Positions 33,497-42,645 are shown, counted from the stretch's first letter. The stretch: 64,000 bases of DNA from JBFXAF01 sp050184585 (GCA_050184585.1 JBFXAF010000003.1:248001-312000); one strand, 5' to 3'. Numbers and translations: made by a program. Notes: a model not told the origin generated them from the letters alone.

Positions 33497-34972
33497 ATGG
33501 CCGTACAATCGCAAGCCCTGGGGAACGCCGGCCCGCCAGCCATGGCCGTGCCTGGCCTGTGGTTGCTTGTGGCGATTCACGGCGTGATCCTCGCCCTGCG
33601 CATCGTCGGACTCGCGGCCTCCAACGCCGAGCTCTATTTCGACGAGGCGCAATACTGGGCATGGTCGCGGACGCTGGAGTTCGGCTACTTCAGCAAGCCG
33701 CCCCTGCTTGCCTGGATCATCGCCGCGTCGACCTCCGTTTGCGGCGATACCGAATTCTGCGTCCGCCTGCCCTCTCCGATCCTGCACATGCTCACCGCGC
33801 TCGTCGTCTTCGCGATCGCCTCGAGGCTGTTCGACCGCGCCGTCGGCTTCTGGTCGTCTCTGATCTACGGATTGATCCCGGGTGTCTCGCTCTCGGCCAC
33901 GTTGATGTCGACCGACGTGCCTCTGCTGCTGTTCTGGACGCTGGCGATGCTCGGCCTCGTCAGCCACGTCGAGCGCCCGAGCCTCGCCGCCGGCGCGGCG
34001 ATCGGCCTGGCGATGGGGCTGGGGCTCAACGCCAAATACGCCATGATCTATTTCCCGCTCTGCTTCGCGGCGTTCGCGGCCTTCTCGGCCCGGGCTCGCG
34101 CGGCGGCCCGGCATCCAGGCACGGCGCTCGCCGTGGGCATCGCGGTCCTCATGATCCTGCCCAACATCCTCTGGAACGTCTGGAACGACTTCGCGACGTT
34201 CGAGCACACACGCCAGAATGCCGATTGGGGCAGCGGCTTTCCCAACATCATCGGCATGCTGGAGTTCATCGGGATCCAGGCGGTGATCATGTGGCCTGCC
34301 CCGTTCGTGGCCTACCTCCTCGCCGTTCGCGGCGGCTCCGCGCTGCCGGTCGACGCGCGGCGCATGATGATCGCCTGCTCCGCGCCGGTGTTTCTCGTCG
34401 TCATCGCGCAGGCGTTGATCTCGCGCGCGCATGGCAACTGGGCCGCGACGGCATTTCCCGCCGCGGTCATTCTGGCAACCGCCTACATGATCGCGTTCGA
34501 CTGGCGAGGCATGCTCCGCACGACCATCGCGCTGTCGGTCGTCGTTCTCGTCACCCTGTCCTTCTATGGCGTCCTCGTGGGCACGGTCACGACCGGCCCG
34601 CTCGGTCGCCAGTTCGGGAAGCTGACCGGATGGACCGACTTCGCGTCGGGCGTCGCGGCGGTCGCCTCCGCCAATGGTCTCGGAACGGTCGTCTTCGACG
34701 GCCGCGCAGTCACGGCGTCGATGACCTGGGAACTCCGCCGCAGCGGGCTCGACGTGCGGGCCTACCTTCCTGCCGCGACGGCGCCCGGCGACCACTTCCA
34801 GCAGACGGCGCCCTGGCGACCCTCCGATCCCGGGCCGGTTCTCTTCGTCATCGGAGGCGCTGCCCCGCCGCCGGACCTCGCCGCGCGCGCCACCCTGCTC
34901 GCGACGGTGCCGGCGAAGATGGACATGGGACGCGCCTGGGGCGGTATCGCGACCCTCTATCGCATGGAATGA
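33497..34972 (+). CDS. GT39-family (ArnT-like) membrane glycosyltransferase
   Basis: A 491-residue polytopic protein of the GT-C fold. The catalytic first periplasmic loop is LYFDEAQYWAWSRTLEFGYFSKPPLLAW in two pieces (FDEAQYWAWS near residue 52, then YFSKPP), matching the DE-x-YYW-x-W and HPP-type motifs of ArnT and PMT enzymes that use lipid-linked sugar donors. About ten more helices follow, then a soluble C-terminal part (about 380-491). The likely substrate is lipid A, a hopanoid or another envelope glycolipid; the sequence does not decide. Upstream ATG at 33425 is possible but overlaps the divergent PAP2 start. Confidence 0.87.
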   Translation: MAVQSQALGNAGPPAMAVPGLWLLVAIHGVILALRIVGLAASNAELYFDEAQYWAWSRTLEFGYFSKPPLLAWIIAASTSVCGDTEFCVRLPSPILHMLTALVVFAIASRLFDRAVGFWSSLIYGLIPGVSLSATLMSTDVPLLLFWTLAMLGLVSHVERPSLAAGAAIGLAMGLGLNAKYAMIYFPLCFAAFAAFSARARAAARHPGTALAVGIAVLMILPNILWNVWNDFATFEHTRQNADWGSGFPNIIGMLEFIGIQAVIMWPAPFVAYLLAVRGGSALPVDARRMMIACSAPVFLVVIAQALISRAHGNWAATAFPAAVILATAYMIAFDWRGMLRTTIALSVVVLVTLSFYGVLVGTVTTGPLGRQFGKLTGWTDFASGVAAVASANGLGTVVFDGRAVTASMTWELRRSGLDVRAYLPAATAPGDHFQQTAPWRPSDPGPVLFVIGGAAPPPDLAARATLLATVPAKMDMGRAWGGIATLYRME

Positions 34973-35060
34973 TCGTGATCGGATCGCCGCACGGCGGGGT
35001 TGCCGGAGAACGTCGAGCCGCTAGACTTCGCGTCAGCATCAACGCGATTCCGGATACTGT

Positions 35061-35984
35061 ATGATACGAACCCTTGTCGCGCGCGCCGTCCTTTGCGCAC
35101 TTTTCGCCTCGCAGGGCATCGCGGCGGCGCGAGCGGCCGACATCTGGACCGAGGGAGGCGCGGGGGCGGTCGCCATCCTTCCCGATCCGCGTGTGCCGAG
35201 AGGCATCGTCGGCGGGTCGCTCTACTGCGAGGAGCAGCAGTGGGGCCTCATGCTGCGGGTCGATCCGGAGCAACCGGCGGCCGTCGCGACGTGGGCGATC
35301 GTCACGCTCGGCTGGGAGGAACACGCCCTCACCGCCGAACCGCGGGGCGGCGCTTTCCAACTCCCGGTGTCGCCGGACATGCTCGAGCCCATGAAGGCCT
35401 ATAACTCGATGAAGATCGCCATCGGCGAGGGGGCCGAACGCTATTCGGCGACCTTCTCGTTGGCCGGATCGCGGCGCGTCATCGAGGCGATCGCGCCACG
35501 CTGCAGCCAGATCGACATGGACGGATATGAGCCGGTGACCCTGTCCGACATGGGCGCCGCGACGCTCGAGGCGGAACCCCTGCTGGCCGACGAGTTGCGC
35601 CTGTTCAGGCAGTTCACGGGCCAACGGCCCGTTCTGTCCGCAGCGACGCTGGATCTCGACCAGGGCGACCGACTGCTGTTCGCTTCGATCTGCGGATCGA
35701 CGTCGTATTTCGGACCCTCCGGCTGTAGCCTCTCCGGTTTCGCGCGCGGCCTTTCGGATCCCGACTGGCGGCAGGTCTACGGCACCGAGGGCATGCATCT
35801 GTTCCTCGATCCGGGCGCATCCAATGGCGGCTACCCCAACCTCGTCACCCTGGAGATCTCGGGCGGCACCGTACCCATACACTGGGTCTGGGATGGCGAG
35901 AGCTATGTGCTGATCGATCAGCTCATCGCGGAAGATGAGGCGGGCGACGCCACGGAGGGCGAGGAGGGCGACGCCGCCGAATGA
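35061..35984 (+). CDS. Unknown periplasmic protein
   Basis: A 307-residue exported protein without a recognised domain. Signal peptide 1-25 (ending ARAAD). The mature protein has scattered Cys (SLYCEEQQW, RCSQIDMDGY, ICGSTSYFGPSGCSLSGF) and a C-terminal acidic tail EDEAGDATEGEEGDAAE. Two similar beta-type halves (residues about 45-150 and 185-285) suggest a duplicated fold, which is only an impression. It is convergent with the TRAP operon. Confidence 0.7.
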   Translation: MIRTLVARAVLCALFASQGIAAARAADIWTEGGAGAVAILPDPRVPRGIVGGSLYCEEQQWGLMLRVDPEQPAAVATWAIVTLGWEEHALTAEPRGGAFQLPVSPDMLEPMKAYNSMKIAIGEGAERYSATFSLAGSRRVIEAIAPRCSQIDMDGYEPVTLSDMGAATLEAEPLLADELRLFRQFTGQRPVLSAATLDLDQGDRLLFASICGSTSYFGPSGCSLSGFARGLSDPDWRQVYGTEGMHLFLDPGASNGGYPNLVTLEISGGTVPIHWVWDGESYVLIDQLIAEDEAGDATEGEEGDAAE

Positions 35985-35991
35985 AGCGGCG

Positions 35992-36159
35992 TCAGCGCTG
36001 CCGTGGAAACAGCTGCGTCCAGAGGTCGTAGAGGACGAACAGCAGGCAGACGCAGATGACGATGCCGAGGTCCAGGCGCGGCACCCGGAAGACGATGATC
36101 CCCATGAAGACCAGGTAGGTGAACAGGGCGATCGCGGCCATGGTCCGGTCGATCTTCAT
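35992..36159 (-). CDS. 55-residue membrane protein in the TRAP operon
   Basis: A small gene 45 bp downstream of the TRAP large permease. It encodes MKIDRTMAAIALFTYLVFMG, then IIVFRVPRLDLGIVICVCLL, ending FVLYDLWTQLFPRQR. Two membrane helices flank a VPRLDLG turn. The reading frame has a GGGAAGGGAGAAC ribosome-binding site. It is probably the last gene of the transporter operon; an accessory role is inference from position only. Confidence 0.7.
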   Translation of the reverse strand: MKIDRTMAAIALFTYLVFMGIIVFRVPRLDLGIVICVCLLFVLYDLWTQLFPRQR

Positions 36160-36204
36160 GCGCGTTCTCCCTTCCCCTTCCCGTCCGATTCAGCTGGCAT
36201 TCCC

Positions 36205-37623
36205 TTACCCGTAGATGGCGTTCGGCAGCCCGTAGATGAGAACCGGGAAGAGATAGAGCAGCACCATGCAGAAGATGACGATCGCCATATAGGGCATCAT
36301 GCCGCGGAAGATGTCGGGCAACTGCACCTGTGGCGGGGCGATGCCCTTCAGGTAATAGGCCGACATCGCCATGGGAGGAGACAGGAACGCCGTCTGAAGG
36401 TTGACCGCCACCAGCACGCCGAAGAAGAGCGGGTCGATATCGAAATGGACGAGCAGGGGGAGGAAGATCGGGATGAAGATCACGATGATCTCCGTCCATT
36501 CCAGCGGCCATCCGAGGATGAATATGATGAGCTGCGCTACGATCAGGAACATCAGCGGCGACATGTCCAGCCCGGTGACGAAGTCGCTGATCAGCTGCTG
36601 CCCGCCGAGATACGCGAAGATGGACGCGAACGTCGCCGAGCCGACGAACAGCCAGCACACCATCGCCGAGGTTCGCGCCGTCAGATAGACCGACTCCTTC
36701 AGCCGCTCCCAGGTCAACGCACGGTAGGCAACCGCAAGCGCCAGTCCGCCCGCGGCGCCGACCGCGGCCGCTTCGGACGGCGTCGCGAAGCCGAACAGGA
36801 TAGCGCCCAGCACCGCGAGGATGAGGAACGCCAGCGGCACGAACGACGTGAAGAGCATCCACAGGATTTCCCCGTAGGAGTGATCTCCTATGTCTTCGTC
36901 CTTCGGCTTCGGCGCGATGGCCGGGTTCATCATCGCCCGGGTGATGATGTAGGCGAGATAGAGACCGGCAAGCAGCAGGCCGGGAACGAGCGCCGCCGCA
37001 TACATGCGCACGACCGAGACGCCGGATGTCGCCGCGTAGACGATCAGCATGATCGAAGGCGGAATGAGGATGCCCAGGGTTCCCCCGGCGCAAATCACGC
37101 CGGTGGCGTAGCGGATGTCGTAGCGCGCCTTGAGCATCGCCGGCAGCGCCAGGAGCCCCATCAGCGTCACCACCGCGCCCACGATTCCCGTGGCCGTCGC
37201 GAACAGCGTGCATGTGATCAGCGCCGCGACCGCCATCGATCCCGGGAGCCGGCGTGTCGCGATGAACAGCGTCGTGAACAGCCTGTCGACGATGTTCGCG
37301 CGCTCGACGATGTAGCCCATGAACAGGAAGAGCGGGATCGCCGTCAGCACGTCGTTCGACATGACGGAATAGGTCTGGTTCACGAACAGGTCGAAGATGC
37401 GGTTGTTGAAGAAGCCGGCGAACCACTGTTCGGCGACGTACCAGCCGTCGGCGCCCGACTCCACCGCGCGGTCGTAACCCACCCACATGCGGGTCGGGTC
37501 GTAATATGCGTAGTAGCCGAACGCCACGCCCAGCGCGGCGAGGGTGAAGGCGACCGGGAATCCGAGGAAGATCGCCAGGATCAGGATCAGCAACATCCCG
37601 ACCGCGATGATCGGCCCGCTCAT
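36205..37623 (-). CDS. TRAP transporter large permease (DctM type)
   Basis: The 472-residue, about 12-helix ion-coupled subunit of a tripartite ATP-independent periplasmic transporter. Typical blocks: PLFLFMGYIVERANI, GTLGILIPPSIMLIVYAATSGVSVVRMYAAALVPG, and PPMAMSAYYLKGIAPP. The central GGTLGILIPPS is the family hallmark. Start codon overlaps the stop of the small permease gene (ATGA). Works with the DctQ and DctP subunits encoded upstream. Confidence 0.94.
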   Translation of the reverse strand: MSGPIIAVGMLLILILAIFLGFPVAFTLAALGVAFGYYAYYDPTRMWVGYDRAVESGADGWYVAEQWFAGFFNNRIFDLFVNQTYSVMSNDVLTAIPLFLFMGYIVERANIVDRLFTTLFIATRRLPGSMAVAALITCTLFATATGIVGAVVTLMGLLALPAMLKARYDIRYATGVICAGGTLGILIPPSIMLIVYAATSGVSVVRMYAAALVPGLLLAGLYLAYIITRAMMNPAIAPKPKDEDIGDHSYGEILWMLFTSFVPLAFLILAVLGAILFGFATPSEAAAVGAAGGLALAVAYRALTWERLKESVYLTARTSAMVCWLFVGSATFASIFAYLGGQQLISDFVTGLDMSPLMFLIVAQLIIFILGWPLEWTEIIVIFIPIFLPLLVHFDIDPLFFGVLVAVNLQTAFLSPPMAMSAYYLKGIAPPQVQLPDIFRGMMPYMAIVIFCMVLLYLFPVLIYGLPNAIYG

Positions 37624-38291
37624 GTCCGGTCTCCTTCGCGGCGCGCGCCGGTCAGGCCGACGCCCGAGGGTATGTCGAGCGCCTCCGACCCGTGGCCGAG
37701 CGCATCGAGCGTCTTGGTTTCCATCAGAACCTTCTCGGTTTCCTCGACGTCGGCGGCGGCCCTTGGCCACACGCCCGTGCGCATGCAGATCACGCAGCGG
37801 AACACCTGGGCGATGCCCTGGATGAGCAGCAGGACGCCGGCCAGGACGATGACCGACTTGAACTGGAAGATGGGGATGTTCGCCGGGCTCATGGTGCTGA
37901 CCTCGAGATAGCGCCACGACCGGGCGGCGTACTTCCAGCCCGCGAAGATCAGCGCGAGGACGCCCGGAAAGAAGAACAGGAAGTAGAGCACGAACTCGAC
38001 GCGGGCCTGCGTGCGCGGCCGCCACAAGCGATAGATGAAGTCGCCCCTGACATGTCCGTCGCGCGACAGCGTATAGGCGCCGGCGACCATGAAGAGCGTG
38101 CCATAGAGCATGTAGCTGAGGTCGAAGGCCCAGGGCGTCGGGGCGCGGAACGCATAGCGGACGACGACCTCGTAGAAGACGCCGAACGTCATCACCAGGA
38201 TGCTCCAGGCGAATATCTTTCCGAACCAGGCCGAGAGCCGGTCGGCGAAGTCGATGTAGGCGTGCAAGGCGTCTCGCTCCCCGGACCGCAC
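37620..38291 (-). CDS. TRAP transporter small permease (DctQ type)
   Basis: A 223-residue four-helix subunit that bridges the large permease and binding protein. Seen: WFGKIFAWSILVMTFGVFYEVVVRYAFRAPT, then FDLSYMLYGTLFMVAGAYTL with RDGHVRGDFIYR, the conserved block of DctQ. The C-terminal 45 residues are hydrophilic and longer than usual. Coupled to the large permease by a four-base overlap. Confidence 0.92.
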   Translation of the reverse strand: MRSGERDALHAYIDFADRLSAWFGKIFAWSILVMTFGVFYEVVVRYAFRAPTPWAFDLSYMLYGTLFMVAGAYTLSRDGHVRGDFIYRLWRPRTQARVEFVLYFLFFFPGVLALIFAGWKYAARSWRYLEVSTMSPANIPIFQFKSVIVLAGVLLLIQGIAQVFRCVICMRTGVWPRAAADVEETEKVLMETKTLDALGHGSEALDIPSGVGLTGARREGDRT

Positions 38292-38358
38292 GTTAGGCGT
38301 ATCGAGAGGCGGGGCCGGCTTCAGCCCCGCCTCCTTGAATGTTCAACGCCGGAAGCGC

Positions 38359-39474
38359 TCAGAGCTTCCCGGGGAAGTAGTGCTGGTAGGCCAGCCTGTA
38401 GTCCGGCGCGTTCTGGAGCGAGTAGTACACGACCCGCTCGGCCCACGCCTTCTGGCTGTCCACCACCTTGGCGAAATACGCGTCCTCCATCAGCGGCGGC
38501 AGGATCTTGTCCCACGCCTCGAGCTGCGCCGCCAGAACCGAATCCGGGGTGCGCTTGACGTTGACCCCGTGCTCGTTGATCAGCTTCTGCAGATCCGACG
38601 AGTACTGGTGCATGGCCAGCGAGAAGTTTGCGAGATGCGCTGCCTCGACGCCGTATTTGAGGATCGCCTGCAGGTCGGGGTCCAGGCTCTCGAACTTGTC
38701 CTTGTTGAAGATGTACTCGAAGGACTCGCTCGCCTGGTGGTATGAGGAAAGCATGTAGTTCTTGGCCACGTCCTGCGAGCCGAACCGCATGTCCGACGTC
38801 GGATTGTTGAACTCGAAGCCGTCGATGACGCCGCGCTCCATGGCCGGCACGATTTCGCCGCCCGGAAGCTGCGCGACCGAGCAGCCCATCGCCTGGAAGA
38901 GGTCGGCGGCGAGGCCCACGGTGCGGTACTTGAGACCGTTGAGCTGCGAAGCGTCGGTGATTTCCTGCTTGAACCAGCCTAGAGGCTGGGCCGGCATGCC
39001 GAACGACAGGAAGCCGATCACGTTCAGGCCGAGGATGTCCTGGGTCAGCTCCTTGTAGAGGTCCTGGCCGCCGCCGTGGTAGAGCCAGGCGATCATCTGG
39101 TCCGCGTTGGGTCCGAACACCGGCCCCGTACCGAACAGCGAAGCCGCCTTGTTCTTGCCGTACCAGTAGACCGGCACCGTGTGCGCCGCGTCGATCGTGC
39201 CGTCATGGCAGGCGTCCTGCACCTGGAACGCGCCGACGACCGCACCGGCCGGCAGGAGGTCGATCTGGATGCGGTTGTTGGACATGGCGTGCACGCGCTC
39301 GACATACTGAGCCGCCATTTCCTGGAACACGTCGGAGGCAGGCCAGGACGATTGCATCTTGAGCACGACGGGGGCCTGCGCGAGCACGGCCGGGGCGGCG
39401 AGCGAGCCGGCGGCGGCGCCTGCCGCGATACCCGACCCCTTCAGGAATCGGCGACGAGAAAGACTGCTGGTCAC
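38359..39474 (-). CDS. TRAP transporter substrate-binding protein (DctP/TakP-like)
   Basis: A 371-residue periplasmic binding protein. The N-terminus carries a Tat-type signal, SRRRFLKG, then a hydrophobic stretch to about VLAQAP. The body resembles TakP-type 2-oxoacid/carboxylate binders, with LNGLKYRTVGLA (substrate-carboxylate Arg) and FEFNNPTSDMRFGSQDVAKNYM. The GTG at 39474 is preferred because GGGAGG lies 8 bases before it. The ATG at 39489 would overlap that Shine-Dalgarno. Ligand proposal is tentative. Confidence 0.9.
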   Translation of the reverse strand: MTSSLSRRRFLKGSGIAAGAAAGSLAAPAVLAQAPVVLKMQSSWPASDVFQEMAAQYVERVHAMSNNRIQIDLLPAGAVVGAFQVQDACHDGTIDAAHTVPVYWYGKNKAASLFGTGPVFGPNADQMIAWLYHGGGQDLYKELTQDILGLNVIGFLSFGMPAQPLGWFKQEITDASQLNGLKYRTVGLAADLFQAMGCSVAQLPGGEIVPAMERGVIDGFEFNNPTSDMRFGSQDVAKNYMLSSYHQASESFEYIFNKDKFESLDPDLQAILKYGVEAAHLANFSLAMHQYSSDLQKLINEHGVNVKRTPDSVLAAQLEAWDKILPPLMEDAYFAKVVDSQKAWAERVVYYSLQNAPDYRLAYQHYFPGKL

Positions 39475-39524
39475 GTTATTTCCTCCCATGGAAGCGGTAA
39501 TGCCGCATATTTGTTCTTACCTGG

Positions 39525-39554
39525 TGAGCATATTGCATACACTCGCCGATGCAA
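39525..39554 (-). promoter_or_regulatory. Candidate dctPQM promoter with overlapping inverted repeat
   Basis: On the minus strand TTGCAT (39549-39554), 16 bases and TATGCT fit a sigma70 promoter in the AT-richer gap between the TRAP operon and the LysE gene. TTGCAT-N10-ATGCAA (39533-39554) forms an inverted repeat across it, a possible operator. Confidence 0.4.
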
Positions 39555-39673
39555 CCCGTACGAACGTATTGACGCGTCTCACTTTTTCGCGACGGCTAAT
39601 ATCCGGGCGCGGGCGCGATCTGGCGTCCGCCGACGAGGTCGGCTAGGTAGTCGCACGACCCGTGTGGCGCGCC

Positions 39674-40315
39674 ATGAGCTTCGTTCCCGACCTCGCCCTC
39701 TTCATCCAGTTCGCCATCGCCACTTTCGTGATCGCCATCACGCCGGGGCCTGACATGACCCTGTTCGTCGGCAGGGCGCTATCGGAGGGCCGTGCGGCGG
39801 GGCTGGCATGCATGGCAGGCGCGATGACGGGCTGCGTCATCCACACGACCATGGTGGCGCTCGGGCTGTCGGCGCTGATCGTCGCCTCGCCCGAAGCCTT
39901 CCTGGCGCTGAAGATCGGCGGCGCCGGCTACCTGCTCTGGCTCGCCTGGCAGGCCATCCGCCACGGCTCGGCCTTCTCGCCCGACGCCACGCCGCGAAAA
40001 CCGCGCTCGCTGATGGCCAACTGGGCGACCGGCATCGGCATCAACCTGCTCAATCCGAAGATCATCCTCTTCTTCATGACCTTCCTGCCGCAGTTCGTGT
40101 CCGCCGACGATCCATCCGCTCCCGGCAAGTTCTTCTTCCTCGGCCTGTCGTTCATTCCGCTGTCGCTGCCGGTCACCATCCCGATGGTGATCGCCGCGGA
40201 CCGCTTCGCCGGGCTGCTCAAGAAGAGCGCGCGGGTGACGCGCTATGTCGACTATCTGTTCGCCGGCGTGTTCTCGGCCTTCGCGCTGAAGATCCTTACC
40301 GCTCAGGCGAGATAG
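39674..40315 (+). CDS. LysE family exporter
   Basis: A 213-residue six-helix exporter of the RhtB/LysE family, which removes amino acids or related metabolites. Typical N-terminus FAIATFVIAITPGPDMTLFVGRALSEGRAAGL with the ITPGPD hallmark, then GINLLNPKIILFFMTFLPQFV. Substrate unknown. The last 20 bases overlap the end of the convergent membrane-protein gene. Start ATG preferred to a GTG four codons upstream. Confidence 0.92.
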   Translation: MSFVPDLALFIQFAIATFVIAITPGPDMTLFVGRALSEGRAAGLACMAGAMTGCVIHTTMVALGLSALIVASPEAFLALKIGGAGYLLWLAWQAIRHGSAFSPDATPRKPRSLMANWATGIGINLLNPKIILFFMTFLPQFVSADDPSAPGKFFFLGLSFIPLSLPVTIPMVIAADRFAGLLKKSARVTRYVDYLFAGVFSAFALKILTAQAR

Positions 40316-40772
40316 GCGCTCGCGGCGGCAGCCATGCGCCCGCCCGGCCGCCTGCAACGAGCCGGTAGACGAGTCCCGCCACGACGCCCGCGCCGACGAT
40401 CAACAGCGCGAACCGCGGGTCGCCCGCCGCGACGTCGCCTTCGGCCGACGAAGCCCGCCGGAACAGGGCGACGACGACCGCCCCGACCACCCCGCCCGCG
40501 ATCGCATGAAAAGCCCAGCCTCGCATGCTGAACATCTCGGCGACGAAAATGGCGACGATCGCGGGGACGAATGCGAAATACGCGACGAAGAGGGCCGTGA
40601 ACGGGATCGAGAAGACCAGCGATCCGATCACGACCCAGGGGCCCTCCTCGGTCCCGAAGCCGAGGGAGCCGAGATAGAAGACGTGAATGAAGGCGCTGGC
40701 CGCGAGCGACGCCGCGGCGTAGCCGAGGATGATCGCCAGGAACCGCATGAGATAGGCGAGGAAACGGTTCAT
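40296..40772 (-). CDS. Four-helix membrane protein, paralog A
   Basis: A 158-residue protein with four predicted helices, e.g. AIILGYAAASLAASAFIHVF, FSIPFTALFVAYFAFVPAIVAI and a C-terminal helix before LVYRLVAGGRAGAW. It resembles its upstream neighbour (40769-41224) in layout and in the closing GAGVVAGLVYRLVAG, so the two probably arose by duplication. No known function. Start overlaps the neighbour's stop (ATGA). Confidence 0.7.
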   Translation of the reverse strand: MNRFLAYLMRFLAIILGYAAASLAASAFIHVFYLGSLGFGTEEGPWVVIGSLVFSIPFTALFVAYFAFVPAIVAIFVAEMFSMRGWAFHAIAGGVVGAVVVALFRRASSAEGDVAAGDPRFALLIVGAGVVAGLVYRLVAGGRAGAWLPPRAPISPER

Positions 40773-41224
40773 CGGTCCCGCCACCAATCGGCGCCGGAAC
40801 GCCGCCCGGCCACCGACCAGTAGACCAGTCCGGCGACGAGGCCCGCCCCGACGAAGGCGAGAAAGAAGAAACGGCTGATCGCCGCGTCGTCCGGTCTTGG
40901 AACGAGGCTGATCAGTCCGAGCAGGAGGAGCGCGGTCAGCCCGCCGGCGCAGGCGAAAAAGGCCCAGTGGCGGATGCCTTTCCATTCCGCCAGCACGATC
41001 GCGGCGCCAGCCGGAAGCAGCGTCGCGAGAAAGACCAGCACGGTCGCGATGACTGCCGGTCCGGCGATGCGGGCGTCGAGGACGTCGCGCGGAGCCGGCC
41101 CCGTCCTCTCGATGATCCACCCCAGCAGGATCACGGTCGGAACGACCGAGAGCGAGCTCAAGACGTGCCCTGCCAGGATGACCGCTCCCCGCCGGATCCT
41201 GGACGTCGGGGACCTGTCGCTCAT
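40769..41224 (-). CDS. Four-helix membrane protein, paralog B
   Basis: A 151-residue four-helix protein: GAVILAGHVLSSLSVVPTVILLGWIIE, VIATVLVFLATLLPAGAAIVLAEW, GGLTALLLLGLISL, then GAGLVAGLVYWSVAGRRSG. The last block matches paralog A. An IVLAEWKGIRHWAFFACAGG stretch corresponds to IFVAEMFSMRGWAFHAIAGG in A. Function unknown. Confidence 0.7.
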   Translation of the reverse strand: MSDRSPTSRIRRGAVILAGHVLSSLSVVPTVILLGWIIERTGPAPRDVLDARIAGPAVIATVLVFLATLLPAGAAIVLAEWKGIRHWAFFACAGGLTALLLLGLISLVPRPDDAAISRFFFLAFVGAGLVAGLVYWSVAGRRSGADWWRDR

Positions 41225-41291
41225 CGAGGCTGCGCCGGCATCGGCGCGACGCGGATCGAGCGCCCGGCCGCCCGCAGGCAGGACCGCCGCC

Positions 41292-42524
41292 TCAAGCTTC
41301 GCCGTGCCCGGCGATCATCATCGCCTCGAGCGCCAGGCGCTCGTGTTTCTTCAGCCGCTCCGAATCCGACTTGAGCTGGCCGCAGGCGGCGAGGATGTCG
41401 CGACCGCGCGGCGTGCGGATCGGCGAGGCGTAGCCCGCCTCGTTGATGAAGTCGGCGAATCGCTCGATCGTCTCCCAGTCGGAGCACTGGTAGTTCGTGC
41501 CCGGCCACGGGTTGAACGGGATCAGGTTGATCTTGGCCGGGATGCCCCTCAGCAGCCGGACCAGCTCCTTCGCGTCATCGATGCTGTCGTTGACGTCCCT
41601 CAGCATCACATATTCGAAGGTGATGCGCCGCGCGTTGGAGAGGCCTGGATAGCGCCGGCAGGCGTCCATCAGCTCCTTCAGCGGATACTTCTTGTTGATG
41701 GGCACGAGCATGTCGCGCAAATCGTCGCGCACGGCATGGAGCGAGATGGCGAGCATGACGCCGATCTCCTCGCCGGTGCGGGCGATTTCGGGCACGACGC
41801 CGGAGGTGGAAAGCGTGATGCGGCGCTTGGACAGCGCCAGCCCGTCGCCGTCGGAAGCGATGAGCAATGCCGTCTTGACGCTGTCGAAATTGTAGAGCGG
41901 CTCGCCCATGCCCATCATGACGATGTTGGACACCTTGCGGCCTTCGGATGGCACGATCGCGCCGGCCGGCGTGTCGCGGTCCGGGAAATCGCCGAGCCGG
42001 TCGCGCGCCATCAGAAGCTGCGAGAGGATTTCCTCCGCCGTCAAATTGCGCACCAGCTTCTGCGTGCCCGTGTGGCAGAAGGAACAGGTGAGCGTGCAGC
42101 CGACCTGACTGGAGATGCAGAGCGTTCCCCGCCCTTCCTCCGGAATGTAGACGGTCTCGATCTCGACCGGTCGTCCGGCGCCGCGCGGCGGGAAGCGGAA
42201 GAGCCATTTCCGGGTGCCGTCCTGCGACACCTGCTCCTCGACGATCTCGGGCCGGCCGATGGAGAAGTGTGCATCCAGCGCAGCGCGCAAATCCTTCGAG
42301 ATGTTGAACATCTGCGAAAAATCGGAGACGCCGCGCACATAGAGCCAGTGCCAGATCTGGCTGACGCGCATCCTGGCTTGCCGCTCCGGCACGATGCCGG
42401 CGGCGACCAGCGCCGCGGCCATCTCGTCGCGCGAAAGCCCGACCAGCGACAGCTTTTCGGACGAGGCGGCGCGGGGCATCGCCGCTCGGGCGGCAGGGTT
42501 GGAAAGGTCGATCGATACGGACAC
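41292..42524 (-). CDS. rlmN: 23S rRNA/tRNA adenine-C2 methyltransferase
   Basis: Radical-SAM enzyme that methylates A2503 of 23S rRNA and A37 of some tRNAs. The 410-residue protein shows the N-terminal RNA-binding domain with QIWHWLYVRGVSDFSQM, the cluster motif CTLTCSFCHTG (CxxxCxxC), VMMGMGEPLYN for SAM, and RDILAACGQL with the C-terminal catalytic Cys. Start GTG at 42524 gives VSVSIDLSNPAA, the usual length; a GTG at 42575 would add 17 residues. Confidence 0.94.
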   Translation of the reverse strand: MSVSIDLSNPAARAAMPRAASSEKLSLVGLSRDEMAAALVAAGIVPERQARMRVSQIWHWLYVRGVSDFSQMFNISKDLRAALDAHFSIGRPEIVEEQVSQDGTRKWLFRFPPRGAGRPVEIETVYIPEEGRGTLCISSQVGCTLTCSFCHTGTQKLVRNLTAEEILSQLLMARDRLGDFPDRDTPAGAIVPSEGRKVSNIVMMGMGEPLYNFDSVKTALLIASDGDGLALSKRRITLSTSGVVPEIARTGEEIGVMLAISLHAVRDDLRDMLVPINKKYPLKELMDACRRYPGLSNARRITFEYVMLRDVNDSIDDAKELVRLLRGIPAKINLIPFNPWPGTNYQCSDWETIERFADFINEAGYASPIRTPRGRDILAACGQLKSDSERLKKHERLALEAMMIAGHGEA

Positions 42525-42645
42525 GATGGTCGAATGGCTCGGATTTCGGGCGGTTTTCGGACGCGCACTTAGCACGGGGGCGCCGGCGCGTCACGGTTCG
42601 GCGGCAAATGGGGTTCAGCCGTCGCCTGCGCAAGCGGCGGGCCGC

